NCBI GenBank assembly: GCA_023264085.1
Contig: JALQTF010000037.1
Location: forward strand, 1 to 21,996
Direction: 5' to 3'
Source: Acholeplasmataceae bacterium
GTDB taxonomy: Bacteria > Bacillota_I > Bacilli_A > Acholeplasmatales > Acholeplasmataceae
DNA length: 21,996 nt
Below are positions 7,633 to 15,909 of the stretch, one piece after another. Every line of letters starts with the position of its first letter. Position 1 is the first letter of the stretch. Below the pieces are notes generated by a model. That model was not told where the DNA came from and did no database searches. It worked only from the letters and a program-made list of their open reading frames with translations. The position numbers were made by a program, and so were the translations under genes.

Positions 7633-8281
7633 TATAGAAAAATTATCTTTTTCATATGGTCGCCATGAGGTTATTAAAGACCTCTCTTTAAATTTAAATA
7701 TCGGAGATATTTTGGCAATTCAAGGACCTTCAGGTTCTGGAAAAACAACATTATTTAAGTTAATTTCAGGACTAGAAACGCCTCATGCAGGTGCCATTCA
7801 TATTGATTCTAATTGTGTTGTTTCTATTGATGGTCATTGTATTCGACCAGAAAAAAGACAAGTAGGATTTATTTTTCAAGATTATGCACTGTTTCCACAT
7901 ATGACAGTATTTCAAAATATTGCATTTGGATGTGTCAAGATGCCAAAACCATTACTAAAACCTTATGTTATGTCTTTATTAAAAGAGATTGAATTAGAAT
8001 CATATAAAGATGCCTATCCTCATACACTTTCTGGTGGTCAAATGCAACGTGTTGCGATTGCTCGAGCACTTGCAAGTCGTCCAAAAGTATTATTGATGGA
8101 TGAACCATTTTCGAATTTAGATGAATCACTTAAAGATGTTCTTATACCAAGTTTAAAAACACTTTTTAATAAACATCAACTCACTGTAATTATTGCGACA
8201 CATCATCAACGTGATATAGACTTACTCGCAACGAGAGTCTTGTATTTAGAAAATGGCTCTCTCGTTGACAAAAAAGGTTGA
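7622..8281 (+). CDS. Ferric iron ABC transporter ATP-binding protein (FbpC-like)
   Basis: The energising ATPase for the permease upstream. All motifs are intact: Walker A GPSGSGKT (35-42), Q-loop Gln86 in FIFQDYALFPH, signature LSGGQ (136-140), Walker B VLLMDE (156-161) and switch His194. At 219 residues it ends right after the nucleotide-binding domain and lacks the C-terminal TOBE-like regulatory domain seen in longer FbpC/PotA-type ATPases, so that mode of regulation is absent. ATG 7622 is chosen because AAGGA (7611-7615) precedes it at the right distance and the protein then starts directly with the first strand. The last codons contain the secG promoter. Confidence 0.92.
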   Translation: MFLNIEKLSFSYGRHEVIKDLSLNLNIGDILAIQGPSGSGKTTLFKLISGLETPHAGAIHIDSNCVVSIDGHCIRPEKRQVGFIFQDYALFPHMTVFQNIAFGCVKMPKPLLKPYVMSLLKEIELESYKDAYPHTLSGGQMQRVAIARALASRPKVLLMDEPFSNLDESLKDVLIPSLKTLFNKHQLTVIIATHHQRDIDLLATRVLYLENGSLVDKKG

Positions 8282-8293
8282 CTTTGTTATAAT
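8265..8293 (+). promoter_or_regulatory. Perfect consensus extended -10 sigma-A promoter for secG-rsmE-rpsU
   Basis: TTGACA (8265-8270), a 17-base spacer and TATAAT (8288-8293), both boxes exact, plus the TG of an extended -10 at 8285-8286. It lies across the end of the ATPase gene and gives a start near 8300, just before the secG ribosome site at 8306-8312. Confidence 0.88.
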
Positions 8294-8316
8294 GAATTGG
8301 ATTTATGGAGGATATT

Positions 8317-8541
8317 ATGATTTGGGTAGATTTTATCGCATTAATCGCTGTTATTTTACTTATTGGTGCAGTGATGTTACAACAATCTTCAGATGATATT
8401 TCAAGTGCATTTAGTGGTGAAAAATCTGAATTATTTAAAGAAAGAAAAACACGTGGGTTAGAATTATTTTTAACACGTGGCACAATTATTTTAACGGTGA
8501 TTGTTGTTGTTGCAGTATTATTATCAAACAATTTAAGATAA
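8317..8541 (+). CDS. secG: Preprotein translocase subunit SecG
   Basis: SecG is the small non-essential subunit of the SecYEG channel and assists SecA-driven export across the cytoplasmic membrane. The 74-residue product has two membrane helices (about 4-22 and 52-70) joined by the conserved loop beginning VMLQQSSDDISSAFSGEKSE and continuing into RKTRGLELFLTR, matching the SecG pattern. The ATG at 8317 is preferred over ATG 8305 because TGGAGGA (8306-8312) lies directly before it. The gene follows a very strong promoter and is followed by rsmE after only 3 bases. Confidence 0.9.
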   Translation: MIWVDFIALIAVILLIGAVMLQQSSDDISSAFSGEKSELFKERKTRGLELFLTRGTIILTVIVVVAVLLSNNLR

Positions 8542-8544
8542 TAT

Positions 8545-9204
8545 ATGCAAAGGTATTTCATACCTAAAGGCACATCATCACTTTCAGAGAGTGATCAGCA
8601 TCATATCAAACATGTGATGCGTATGAAAAGCCATGATCAAGTGATCATATGTAATGAACAATGCTTTATATCAGAAATTATCATTGCAGATGAGGTCACT
8701 TACAAAAACATCAAAGTTTTACCAAAGATTAAAAAAAGACATATCGTACTTGTTCAAGGATTGCCAAAACATCCTAAAGTTGAAACAACAATCAAATATG
8801 CGACGATGGCAGGCGTTGATACAATCATCTTACTACCTATGAAGTATTCGATTGTCAAAGAATTACCTAGTAATCAAAAACAAATACGATATCAAATGAT
8901 TGCGAAAGAAGCTGCAGAACTCTCTCATAGAGATGATGTTCCGGAAATCATGTTTGCTTCAAAATTAGAGAACATTAAACTCTTGAATAAAACGTATTTG
9001 TTTGATGAACTTAGTAAACAAATGATTAAAGATGACACCAATGATCCAGTCATGATTATTATTGGACCTGAAGGTGGCATTCATCAAGATGAAAGAGATT
9101 ATTTAATCTCAAAAGGTGCTCTAAGCACATCACTAGGACCACTCATATATTCAAGTGAAATTGCAGGGGTTCTAGCAATACAAACATTAATGACATTTTT
9201 ATGA
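8545..9204 (+). CDS. rsmE: 16S rRNA m3U1498 methyltransferase RsmE
   Basis: RsmE methylates N3 of U1498 of 16S rRNA (E. coli numbering) in the small subunit, using S-adenosylmethionine. The 219-residue protein has the N-terminal PUA-like part (HHIKHVMRMKSHDQVIIC) and the SPOUT knot region: IIGPEGGIHQDE (about 172-183), then SLGPLIYSSEIAG near the C-terminus. The usual knot ending is LGxRILRxETA; here the ILR is replaced by IYS, so it is a diverged copy. It begins 3 bases after secG with no clear Shine-Dalgarno site, suggesting coupling to secG translation. In Bacillus this gene sits in the same neighbourhood as rpsU, which supports the call. Confidence 0.87.
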   Translation: MQRYFIPKGTSSLSESDQHHIKHVMRMKSHDQVIICNEQCFISEIIIADEVTYKNIKVLPKIKKRHIVLVQGLPKHPKVETTIKYATMAGVDTIILLPMKYSIVKELPSNQKQIRYQMIAKEAAELSHRDDVPEIMFASKLENIKLLNKTYLFDELSKQMIKDDTNDPVMIIIGPEGGIHQDERDYLISKGALSTSLGPLIYSSEIAGVLAIQTLMTFL

Positions 9205-9237
9205 CATCAAAAACTTAGCGAGAAGGGAGGGTTGAGC

Positions 9238-9426
9238 ATGGCAAAAACAGTCGTTAGAGAAAACGAATCAATTGAGGATGCACTCAAGCGTTTCAAAAGA
9301 GATGTATCTAAATCAGGCACCCTCGCGGAGGCTCGCAAAAGAGAATTTTACATTAAACCGAGTGTGGATCGTAAAATGAAACAGCGTGCAAACGCTAAGA
9401 AAAACGCAAAGAAAAAATCATATTAA
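9238..9426 (+). CDS. rpsU: 30S ribosomal protein S21
   Basis: A 62-residue basic protein with the S21 pattern: N-terminal VVRENESIEDALKRFKRDVSKSGTL, then AEARKREFYIKPSVDRK and a Lys/Ala-rich tail. S21 binds the small subunit near the 16S 3' end and helps initiation. The ATG at 9238 follows a very strong ribosome site, AAGGGAGGG (9223-9231), about 6 bases away; the TTG at 9232 is not needed. It is the last gene of the secG unit, closed by a terminator. Confidence 0.94.
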   Translation: MAKTVVRENESIEDALKRFKRDVSKSGTLAEARKREFYIKPSVDRKMKQRANAKKNAKKKSY

Positions 9427-9450
9427 GCACATGTTACCATGTGCTTTTTT
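9425..9450 (+). terminator. Intrinsic terminator after rpsU
   Basis: AAGCACATG (9425-9433) pairs with CATGTGCTT (9438-9446) around a TTAC loop and is followed by TTTT. It starts inside the rpsU stop codon and separates the secG-rsmE-rpsU unit from the phoH unit. Confidence 0.88.
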
Positions 9451-9461
9451 GTTCTTTAAAT

Positions 9462-9476
9462 ATGATATAATATCAT
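9462..9476 (+). promoter_or_regulatory. Extended -10 promoter of the phoH operon inside a short inverted repeat
   Basis: TATAAT at 9466-9471 is preceded by TGA (9463-9465), an extended -10 element; no good -35 box is seen at the right distance. The same bases form a perfect inverted repeat with arms ATGATAT (9462-9468) and ATATCAT (9470-9476) around one base. Transcription would start near 9478, just ahead of the phoH ATG at 9495. Confidence 0.65.
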
Positions 9477-9494
9477 CAAGAAAGTAGGGTTTTA

Positions 9495-10442
9495 ATGACA
9501 CTTGAAAGACAAATTGATCACGTTGATGCAATTTCTAAACTCGTCGGTAGTCACGATCGTAATTTTAAAGTTTTTAAACAATATATGAATGTCACTGTCT
9601 CTCTTCAAGGAAAACATATTGTCTGTGATGCTGATGAGCATCAAAAAGAAATGCTTGAGACGATATTTAACATTCTCATTGATTTAGCAGAACATCAATT
9701 TTCACTTACTGAACGTGACATTATGTATGTCATAAAAAGTGTTGAACGCAATCAATCGGATGATTTGTTATCTTTATATAAAAACAGAAAACCTATTTAT
9801 ACGAATTATGTTGGAAAACAAATTGTTGCTAAAACCTTTCATCAACAGGATTACATTGATGCAATCTCAAAAAATGACTTAACATTTGGTGTAGGGCCAG
9901 CTGGAACTGGAAAGACATTTTTAGGTGTCACTATGGCACTTCAAGCATTAAAGTCAAATCAAGTGAAAAAAATTATATTAACGAGACCTGTTGTTGAAGC
10001 AGGAGAGAATTTAGGTTTTTTACCTGGAGATTTAAAAGAGAAAATAGATCCTTATTTAATTCCTCTTTATGATGCGTTGTATGATATGTTAGGTATGCAA
10101 CAAACCACTACATTGATAGAAAGACAAATTATTGAAATTGCCCCACTTGCTTTTATGAGAGGACGTACGTTAGAACGCGCGTTTGTCATATTAGATGAGG
10201 CTCAAAATACAACGATATCTCAAATGAAAATGTTTTTAACACGATTAGGATTTTCATCAAAAATGTTAATTACTGGTGATCCGAGTCAAACAGATCTTCC
10301 CAAAGGTGTTTCATCTGGACTGAATGATGCCTTGTTAAAATTAAAAAATGTCAAAGACATAAACATTGTTCAGTTTGATCACATTGATGTCATCAGACAT
10401 CCACTTGTTCAACGTATTTTAGAAAGATATGAAAGCCAATGA
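9495..10442 (+). CDS. phoH: PhoH family ATPase
   Basis: PhoH-type P-loop ATPase linked to RNA metabolism; in Firmicutes it is the first gene of the ybeY-era cluster. The 315-residue protein has a Walker A GPAGTGKT (134-141), the PhoH segment RPVVEAGENLGFLPGDLKEK (163-182), a Walker B VILDEAQN (231-238) and a GDPSQTD motif (261-267), all intact. The N-terminal 100 residues include a divergent KH-like region typical of the long PhoH form. Start ATG 9495 follows GTAGGG (9484-9489). The stop overlaps the ybeY start as ATGA. Confidence 0.93.
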   Translation: MTLERQIDHVDAISKLVGSHDRNFKVFKQYMNVTVSLQGKHIVCDADEHQKEMLETIFNILIDLAEHQFSLTERDIMYVIKSVERNQSDDLLSLYKNRKPIYTNYVGKQIVAKTFHQQDYIDAISKNDLTFGVGPAGTGKTFLGVTMALQALKSNQVKKIILTRPVVEAGENLGFLPGDLKEKIDPYLIPLYDALYDMLGMQQTTTLIERQIIEIAPLAFMRGRTLERAFVILDEAQNTTISQMKMFLTRLGFSSKMLITGDPSQTDLPKGVSSGLNDALLKLKNVKDINIVQFDHIDVIRHPLVQRILERYESQ

Positions 10443-10861
10443 CCATTCAAATCTTTAATCAAACAAACAATATCATCACAGATTATGAGAATGTTTTAAA
10501 TCATGTGTTTTCTAAAATTACTGAAGAAAAAGCATTGAATATCATTATGATTAATAATGAACATATGCATCAGATGAATCTTCAATATCGAGGGTTAGAT
10601 AAGCCCACAGATGTATTAAGTTTTCCATATGAAGAATCGTTTATTGATGTATTAGGAGATATTTTTATCAATCTTGATTATATGAAGCAACAAGCCTTAG
10701 AGTATGGCCATAGCGAAGCAAGAGAAATTGCGTTTTTGGCAGTTCACGGTTATTTACATGTGAAAGGTTATGATCATCATACCATTGAAGAAGAAAAAGA
10801 AATGTTTGAGAAACAAGAAGCAATACTAAAACAATCAGGATTGGAGCGAAACCATGATTGA
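10439..10861 (+). CDS. ybeY: Endoribonuclease YbeY, rRNA maturation factor
   Basis: YbeY is a metal-dependent single-strand endoribonuclease that takes part in 16S rRNA 3'-end maturation and ribosome quality control. The 140-residue protein has the family signature TDVLSFPYEE (57-66) and the metal-binding HGYLHVKGYDH, with H103, H107 and H113. Its start overlaps the phoH stop by 4 bases and its stop overlaps cdd by 8 bases, so phoH, ybeY and cdd are probably translated together. Placement next to era fits its established role with Era in 30S assembly. Confidence 0.95.
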   Translation: MTIQIFNQTNNIITDYENVLNHVFSKITEEKALNIIMINNEHMHQMNLQYRGLDKPTDVLSFPYEESFIDVLGDIFINLDYMKQQALEYGHSEAREIAFLAVHGYLHVKGYDHHTIEEEKEMFEKQEAILKQSGLERNHD

Positions 10862-11246
10862 AGAAGCAAAAAAAGCACGATTAAAAGCATATGTACCATA
10901 TTCAAAATATCCAGTGGGTGCAGCTATATTACTAAAAGATGGCACCATCATTCATGGTGCAAACATTGAAAATGCATCTTTTGGATTATCGAATTGCGCT
11001 GAAAGAAGTGCATTATTTAGTCTTCTCAGCCAAGGATATAAAAAAGAAGATATCGTATCAATGACAGTAGTTGCCGATCACAATAAACCTGTATCTCCAT
11101 GTGGTGCATGTAGACAAGTGATGTTTGAATTACTTCCAGATAACTGCGAGATTACACTTGCGAATCTTTCAGGAGAAACAAAAGTCATGACAAAAGAAGC
11201 TCTTTTACCTTATGGGTTTAAGTTCGAAGATACCCTTAATACATGA
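10854..11246 (+). CDS. cdd: Cytidine deaminase
   Basis: Hydrolytic deamination of cytidine and deoxycytidine to uridine and deoxyuridine in pyrimidine salvage, in the cytoplasm. The 130-residue homotetrameric-type enzyme shows the NIENASFGLSNCAERSA motif with zinc ligand Cys48 and catalytic Glu50, and SPCGACRQ with zinc ligands Cys83 and Cys86. Ribosome site GGAG (10843-10846) precedes the ATG, which lies inside ybeY. In Bacillus dgkA lies between ybeY and cdd; here it is absent. The stop overlaps era as ATGA. Confidence 0.95.
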   Translation: MIEEAKKARLKAYVPYSKYPVGAAILLKDGTIIHGANIENASFGLSNCAERSALFSLLSQGYKKEDIVSMTVVADHNKPVSPCGACRQVMFELLPDNCEITLANLSGETKVMTKEALLPYGFKFEDTLNT

Positions 11247-12139
11247 CGCATAAATTTGCATTTGTAGGCATTGCAGGAAAACCAAATGTTGGTAAATCAA
11301 CATTAATTAATGCTTTAATAGGTGAAAAAATTGCCATTACAAGTGATAAAGCCCAAACAACACGTCATCGTATATTAGGTGTGAAGTCTACACCTGATTT
11401 TCAACTTGTATTCGTGGATACACCTGGTATTCATGAATCTAAACACGTATTAAATCAAGTGATTGTTAAACATGCCAATCAAGCATTACTCGATGTTGAT
11501 GTTATGCTTTGGGTTGTTGATAGAAAAAAACAGCCATATGATGACAAGTTGTATCAAACGTTTAAAACACTCAATATTCCGATGATATTAGTCATCAATA
11601 AAATTGATCAATTGAATAGTAAAGCAGAGATTGATGCACTAATCATGTCATATTTATCATTGGGAGAATTCGAAGCAGTCATTCCAATTTCTGCCCTTAA
11701 AGAAACCTATCTTCAGCATTTAGAGGCTTCTATTTTAGATTATGCTTATGAAGAAGGACCTATGTTCCCTGACAACTACACCTCTGATCAACAAGAACAT
11801 CAAATCATCTCTGAATGGATCAGAGAAAAAATATTGTCATTAACACAACAAGAAGTGCCACATTCGGCAGCAGTTATTGTTGAATCAATTGAAGAAAACA
11901 AAAAACAAAAGACATTAGATATTCGTGCATTGATTATTGTTGAAAGAGAGTCTCAAAAGAAAATTTTAATAGGAAAACAAGGTGAAAAGCTCAAACAAAT
12001 TGGCATGTTAGCAAGGCATGATTTAAATAAAAAGTTTGATCGAAAAGTTCATCTTGAGTTATGGATTAAAGTAAAAAAAGATTGGCGTAATAAAATGCAA
12101 GATGTCATGCGTTTTGGTTATGGAGTTTCAAGTGATTGA
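11243..12139 (+). CDS. era: GTPase Era
   Basis: Era is an essential GTPase that binds 16S rRNA near its 3' end and monitors small-subunit maturation. The 298-residue protein has G1 GKPNVGKS (12-19), G2 region TTRHRI (39-44), G3 DTPG (59-62) and G4 NKID (119-122), followed by a C-terminal KH RNA-binding domain (about 205-285, with LIGKQGEKLKQIG as the GxxG loop). Length is normal. It starts within the cdd stop and ends inside the 5' end of recO, so it lies in the middle of the coupled operon. Confidence 0.96.
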   Translation: MTHKFAFVGIAGKPNVGKSTLINALIGEKIAITSDKAQTTRHRILGVKSTPDFQLVFVDTPGIHESKHVLNQVIVKHANQALLDVDVMLWVVDRKKQPYDDKLYQTFKTLNIPMILVINKIDQLNSKAEIDALIMSYLSLGEFEAVIPISALKETYLQHLEASILDYAYEEGPMFPDNYTSDQQEHQIISEWIREKILSLTQQEVPHSAAVIVESIEENKKQKTLDIRALIIVERESQKKILIGKQGEKLKQIGMLARHDLNKKFDRKVHLELWIKVKKDWRNKMQDVMRFGYGVSSD

Positions 12140-12788
12140 AGGCATCACTTACAAAGTGCTTCCTTATTTAGAATCAAATCGTTTAGTGTATCTTTATTCT
12201 GCTCAAGGGAAAGTCACTTTGCATGCGAGAGGTGCTCAAAAAATGACCTCTGATTTACGTATTGCATCACAGTACTTCAATCATATTCAAGCGGATGTAG
12301 AAATAAAAGAGGGACTTATTCCTGTTTCAAGACTCAAGATTCTTAATGATTTTCAAAACATTAAAGTATCGTTTGATACCATGACATCCATTGCATGGAT
12401 GTTAGAAATCATTGATAAATGTGTGAATTCAGATGATCCACATCCATTAATATATCAAGCATTATTGGAAATGTTTCAATATAACGATGTGACCCAACAA
12501 GTATGTCGATTTATTATCCAATTACTAAAGTATATTGGATATGACATACCCTTGAAAGCCGATGGAAGACATGTGACGGGATTTAATATCGCACAGGCGT
12601 CACTAACGTATCAAGGAGACACTGTATTAAGTGATATCTCGATGGATATATTGATCTTACTCGTTCAACTTAAACATACCAATTATGATACAATATTAAA
12701 GATTTCATCTTTACAAATTCAAGAAATAAAAAATTTTCTTATCGCGTATATTGAGTATCATGTACACGTTAAGATTAAAAATAGGTGA
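12132..12788 (+). CDS. recO: DNA repair protein RecO
   Basis: RecO works with RecR and RecF to load RecA on SSB-coated DNA during recombinational repair. The product (218 residues from the GTG) has an N-terminal OB-fold (EGITYKVLPYLESNRLVYLYS, with the HARGAQK segment) and a helical C-terminal half. The cysteines of the RecO zinc finger known in some relatives are not present here; only two isolated Cys remain. I choose GTG 12132 because GGAG (12122-12125) precedes it by 6 bases; ATG 12120 would add MEFQ and lacks a ribosome site, but is possible. Identity rests on weak similarity plus position between era and glyQS, the conserved Firmicutes order. Confidence 0.85.
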   Translation: MIEGITYKVLPYLESNRLVYLYSAQGKVTLHARGAQKMTSDLRIASQYFNHIQADVEIKEGLIPVSRLKILNDFQNIKVSFDTMTSIAWMLEIIDKCVNSDDPHPLIYQALLEMFQYNDVTQQVCRFIIQLLKYIGYDIPLKADGRHVTGFNIAQASLTYQGDTVLSDISMDILILLVQLKHTNYDTILKISSLQIQEIKNFLIAYIEYHVHVKIKNR

Positions 12789-12792
12789 TAAA

Positions 12793-14163
12793 ATGGCAAC
12801 ATTAGAAGCATTAACGACATATGCTAAATCTACTGGATTTATTTATCAAGGGAGTGAGATCTATGGAGGTCTTGCAAATACTTGGGATTATGGTCCACTT
12901 GGTAGTTTACTAAAAAATAATATAAAAAAAGCATGGATTCAACGCTTTCAAAGGGAATTCCCAGGAAATGTCTTACTAGATAGCGGTATACTATTAAACT
13001 CAAATGTATGGAAAGCGAGCGGCCATATTGGAGGATTTAGTGATCCTTTAACTGAGTGTGAAAGCTGTCATCAAAGATTTCGTGCTGATAACATGATTTC
13101 AGAACATGATAATAGTGTCAATCCTGATGGATGGACATTTGATCAAATGAATCAATACATTAAAAATCATAAGTTATCATGTCCTAATTGTCAGAAACAA
13201 GCATTTATGCCAATCCGTGCATTTAACATGATGTTTCAAACATATCAAGGTGTTGTTTTAGAACAAGCAAATCAAATTTATTTGAGACCTGAAACAGCAC
13301 AAGGTATTTTCATAAACTTTAAAAACATTCAAAGAACAACGAGAAGCAAACTCCCATTTGGTGTATGTCAAGTAGGAAAAGCATTTAGAAATGAAATTAC
13401 ACCTGGAAACTTTGTGTTTAGAACCCGTGAATTTGAACAAATGGAAATGGAATTTTTTGTTAAACCTGGCACAGAATTAGAATGGTTTAATTATTGGAAA
13501 AAAGCCTGCAAAGAGTTTTTATTGGACTTAGGAATGACAGATTCTAATGTCAAACTTGAAGATCATGAAAAAGAAGCGCTCGCACATTATTCTAATGCAA
13601 CTACAGATATTTTATATAACTTCCCTTGGGGATTTGATGAATTATGGGGAATAGCCTCTCGTACGGATTTTGATTTAAATGCCCATCAAGAACATTCAAA
13701 AGAAAATTTAACGTATTTAGATCCAGAAACGAATGACAGATACATACCATATGTCATTGAGCCATCTGTTGGTGTTGAAAGACTCGTGTTAGCTTTTTTA
13801 AATGAAGCACTTAATGAAGAAGTATTAGAAGATGGTGACACTAGAACTGTATTAAAAATACATCCTACATTATCGCCATATAAAGTTGCGGTATTACCAT
13901 TAATAAAAAAACTACACAAAGATGTCGCGTTTGAGTTATATCAAACATTATCAAAATCGTTTGATGTTACTTATGATGATACACAAAATATCGGCAAGCG
14001 TTACCGTCGTCAAGATGCCATCGGGACGTATTTTTGTATCACGGTAGATCATGACACTGAAACAGATCAAACTGTAACCATTCGATATCGTGATACCATG
14101 AAGCAAGAACGCGTAAAAATCAGTGAACTTGAACACTACATTCAACAGCATATAAAATTTTAG
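12793..14163 (+). CDS. glyQS: Glycyl-tRNA synthetase, single-chain alpha2 type
   Basis: Charges tRNA-Gly with glycine. This is the dimeric eukaryote/archaeal-type class II enzyme found in Bacillus relatives and mollicutes, not the E. coli alpha2beta2 form; the symbol glyS is also used. The 456-residue protein shows GFIYQGSEIYGGLANTWDYG at the N-terminus, a CxxC pair at Cys89/Cys92 and Cys130/Cys133 in an insertion, motif 2 FRTREFEQMEMEFF and a motif 3 region ending in GVERLVLAF. The C-terminal anticodon domain follows from about residue 350. ATG 12793 follows AGGTGA (12783-12788), which overlaps the recO stop. No T-box leader is possible, since recO abuts. Confidence 0.96.
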   Translation: MATLEALTTYAKSTGFIYQGSEIYGGLANTWDYGPLGSLLKNNIKKAWIQRFQREFPGNVLLDSGILLNSNVWKASGHIGGFSDPLTECESCHQRFRADNMISEHDNSVNPDGWTFDQMNQYIKNHKLSCPNCQKQAFMPIRAFNMMFQTYQGVVLEQANQIYLRPETAQGIFINFKNIQRTTRSKLPFGVCQVGKAFRNEITPGNFVFRTREFEQMEMEFFVKPGTELEWFNYWKKACKEFLLDLGMTDSNVKLEDHEKEALAHYSNATTDILYNFPWGFDELWGIASRTDFDLNAHQEHSKENLTYLDPETNDRYIPYVIEPSVGVERLVLAFLNEALNEEVLEDGDTRTVLKIHPTLSPYKVAVLPLIKKLHKDVAFELYQTLSKSFDVTYDDTQNIGKRYRRQDAIGTYFCITVDHDTETDQTVTIRYRDTMKQERVKISELEHYIQQHIKF

Positions 14164-14172
14164 GAGCGTCAA

Positions 14173-15909
14173 TTGGATCAAGCATTACTTCAAAAAATCA
14201 ATGATCAAACAAATATTGTTGATTTAGTAAGTGAATATGTTGAGTTATCTAAAGCAGGTAAAAATTTAAAAGGCTTGTGTCCTTTTCATCAAGAAAAGAC
14301 ACCAAGCTTTTTTGTCTCACCTGAAAAAAACATCGCAAAATGTATGTCTTGTGGTACCGGTGGACAACCCATCACTTTTTATAAAGAAATTAAAGGTATT
14401 CCATTTTTACAAGCGGCAAATGAGCTTGCAGTTCGTGCTGGTATAATTGTAGAAACAGTAAAAAAAGATCCGAATGACATTATTTATAAAATGTTTGAAG
14501 AAACGATGAAATTATATCAATTCAGTTTGTTAAAAACTGAAGATGGACATGTCGCACTTCAATATCTGAAATCACGTGGTGTCTCAGAAGAAACGATTCA
14601 AACATACCAATTAGGGTATGCACCTAAAAAATCAAATGTCTTATATCAACTTTTAAGAGATAAAGGTTTTGATGTTGCACTTATGCTACAATACGGTTTG
14701 GTCAAACAAAATGATGAAGGAAAATACTTTGATTTATTTTTGGATAAAGTGATTTTTCCAATCCATAACGAAAAAGGTCAAATCGTTGGATTATCAGGTA
14801 GAACACTTAAAAAAGAAGATTCGGTCAAATATATTAATAGTCCAGAGTCAAAAGTATTTAAGAAAAGCCAGTTATTATATCACTTGTATGACGCACTGCC
14901 TGCAATAAGAAAACATAAACGCGTCATCTTAACAGAGGGTTACATGGATGTGATTGCAATGGATCAAGCTGGTTTCAAAGAATCGATTGCAACCATGGGA
15001 ACGTCACTCACTAAAGATCATATTCAAAGACTTACACAAATCACAGATCATATCATCATTGCATATGATGGTGATCATGCAGGAAAACAAGCCACTTTAA
15101 AAGCTATTGATGCATTTAAAAAAACGAAAATAAAAGTCGATATTTTATCACTTCCAGAACAACTTGATCCAGATGAGTATATTAAAAAACATGGTGCAAC
15201 GTCACTTGAAGTTCATATCCAAAAACACTTAAAAGACCCATATGATTATCGATACGATACATATAAACAAGGTCGCGATCTAAAGAATAGTCATGATATG
15301 GTTGCGTTTAAAAATGATGTCATCAAGATGATTTCAGATGCAGATCCTTCGATACAATCGCTTTATAAAGAGAGACTTGCGATAGAACTTAATATTGATG
15401 CTTCATTCATATCTATTCAATCTGTTAAAAGAGAAAGTCCTGAACTCAAGAAAAAAATAGCGAAAAAAGCATTGCCAAATCGATACTTTTTATCAGAAGT
15501 AGGACTTATTATTGCAATGATGCAACAAAAAAAATATGCAATAAAAGCTGCAAATGAGTTATCAAATAATCATTTTGCAGATTCTGTGATGGCATTATTA
15601 CGATATCAAATCATAAAGTATTACGAATCTCATGATACATTTGATTTGGAGACATTTAAAAAACAGCTTAAAGATGAGCATTTACTTAAATTAGAGTTAA
15701 ATGTGTTAAATGATTTAGATTATATAAAAAATCTAAAAAAAGATGATACAATGGTAGAAGATTATATTGCTTTTATTAAGCAATCAATCATGCAAAGACG
15801 TATCGCTAAATTAATTGAAAAAAGAAAAGAACATCCAGAAAATGCGATACTCTATGTTTCAGAACGTGATTCACTCATTAAAAACATGAATGGAGAAAAC
15901 AATTCATAG
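14173..15909 (+). CDS. dnaG: DNA primase DnaG
   Basis: Synthesises RNA primers at the replication fork with the replicative helicase. The 578-residue protein has an N-terminal CHC2 zinc-binding domain with Cys36, His39, Cys57 and Cys60, the RNA polymerase core, and a Toprim fold with EGYMDV (Glu255) and DGD (299-301). The C-terminal helicase-binding part is present but diverged. It starts at TTG 14173, supported by TAGGAG (14161-14166) 6 bases before it. The stop TAG is followed directly by the rpoD ATG, so the two are contiguous without a gap. Confidence 0.96.
   Translation: MDQALLQKINDQTNIVDLVSEYVELSKAGKNLKGLCPFHQEKTPSFFVSPEKNIAKCMSCGTGGQPITFYKEIKGIPFLQAANELAVRAGIIVETVKKDPNDIIYKMFEETMKLYQFSLLKTEDGHVALQYLKSRGVSEETIQTYQLGYAPKKSNVLYQLLRDKGFDVALMLQYGLVKQNDEGKYFDLFLDKVIFPIHNEKGQIVGLSGRTLKKEDSVKYINSPESKVFKKSQLLYHLYDALPAIRKHKRVILTEGYMDVIAMDQAGFKESIATMGTSLTKDHIQRLTQITDHIIIAYDGDHAGKQATLKAIDAFKKTKIKVDILSLPEQLDPDEYIKKHGATSLEVHIQKHLKDPYDYRYDTYKQGRDLKNSHDMVAFKNDVIKMISDADPSIQSLYKERLAIELNIDASFISIQSVKRESPELKKKIAKKALPNRYFLSEVGLIIAMMQQKKYAIKAANELSNNHFADSVMALLRYQIIKYYESHDTFDLETFKKQLKDEHLLKLELNVLNDLDYIKNLKKDDTMVEDYIAFIKQSIMQRRIAKLIEKRKEHPENAILYVSERDSLIKNMNGENNS

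Noticed and set aside
8190..8573. A 127-residue minus-strand open frame over secG
   Set aside because: It is the antisense of secG and the ATPase end; it has no family features or ribosome site, and both overlapped frames are clear genes.
12720..12795. T-box or other leader for glyQS
   Set aside because: The recO coding sequence runs right up to glyQS, leaving no room for a leader.
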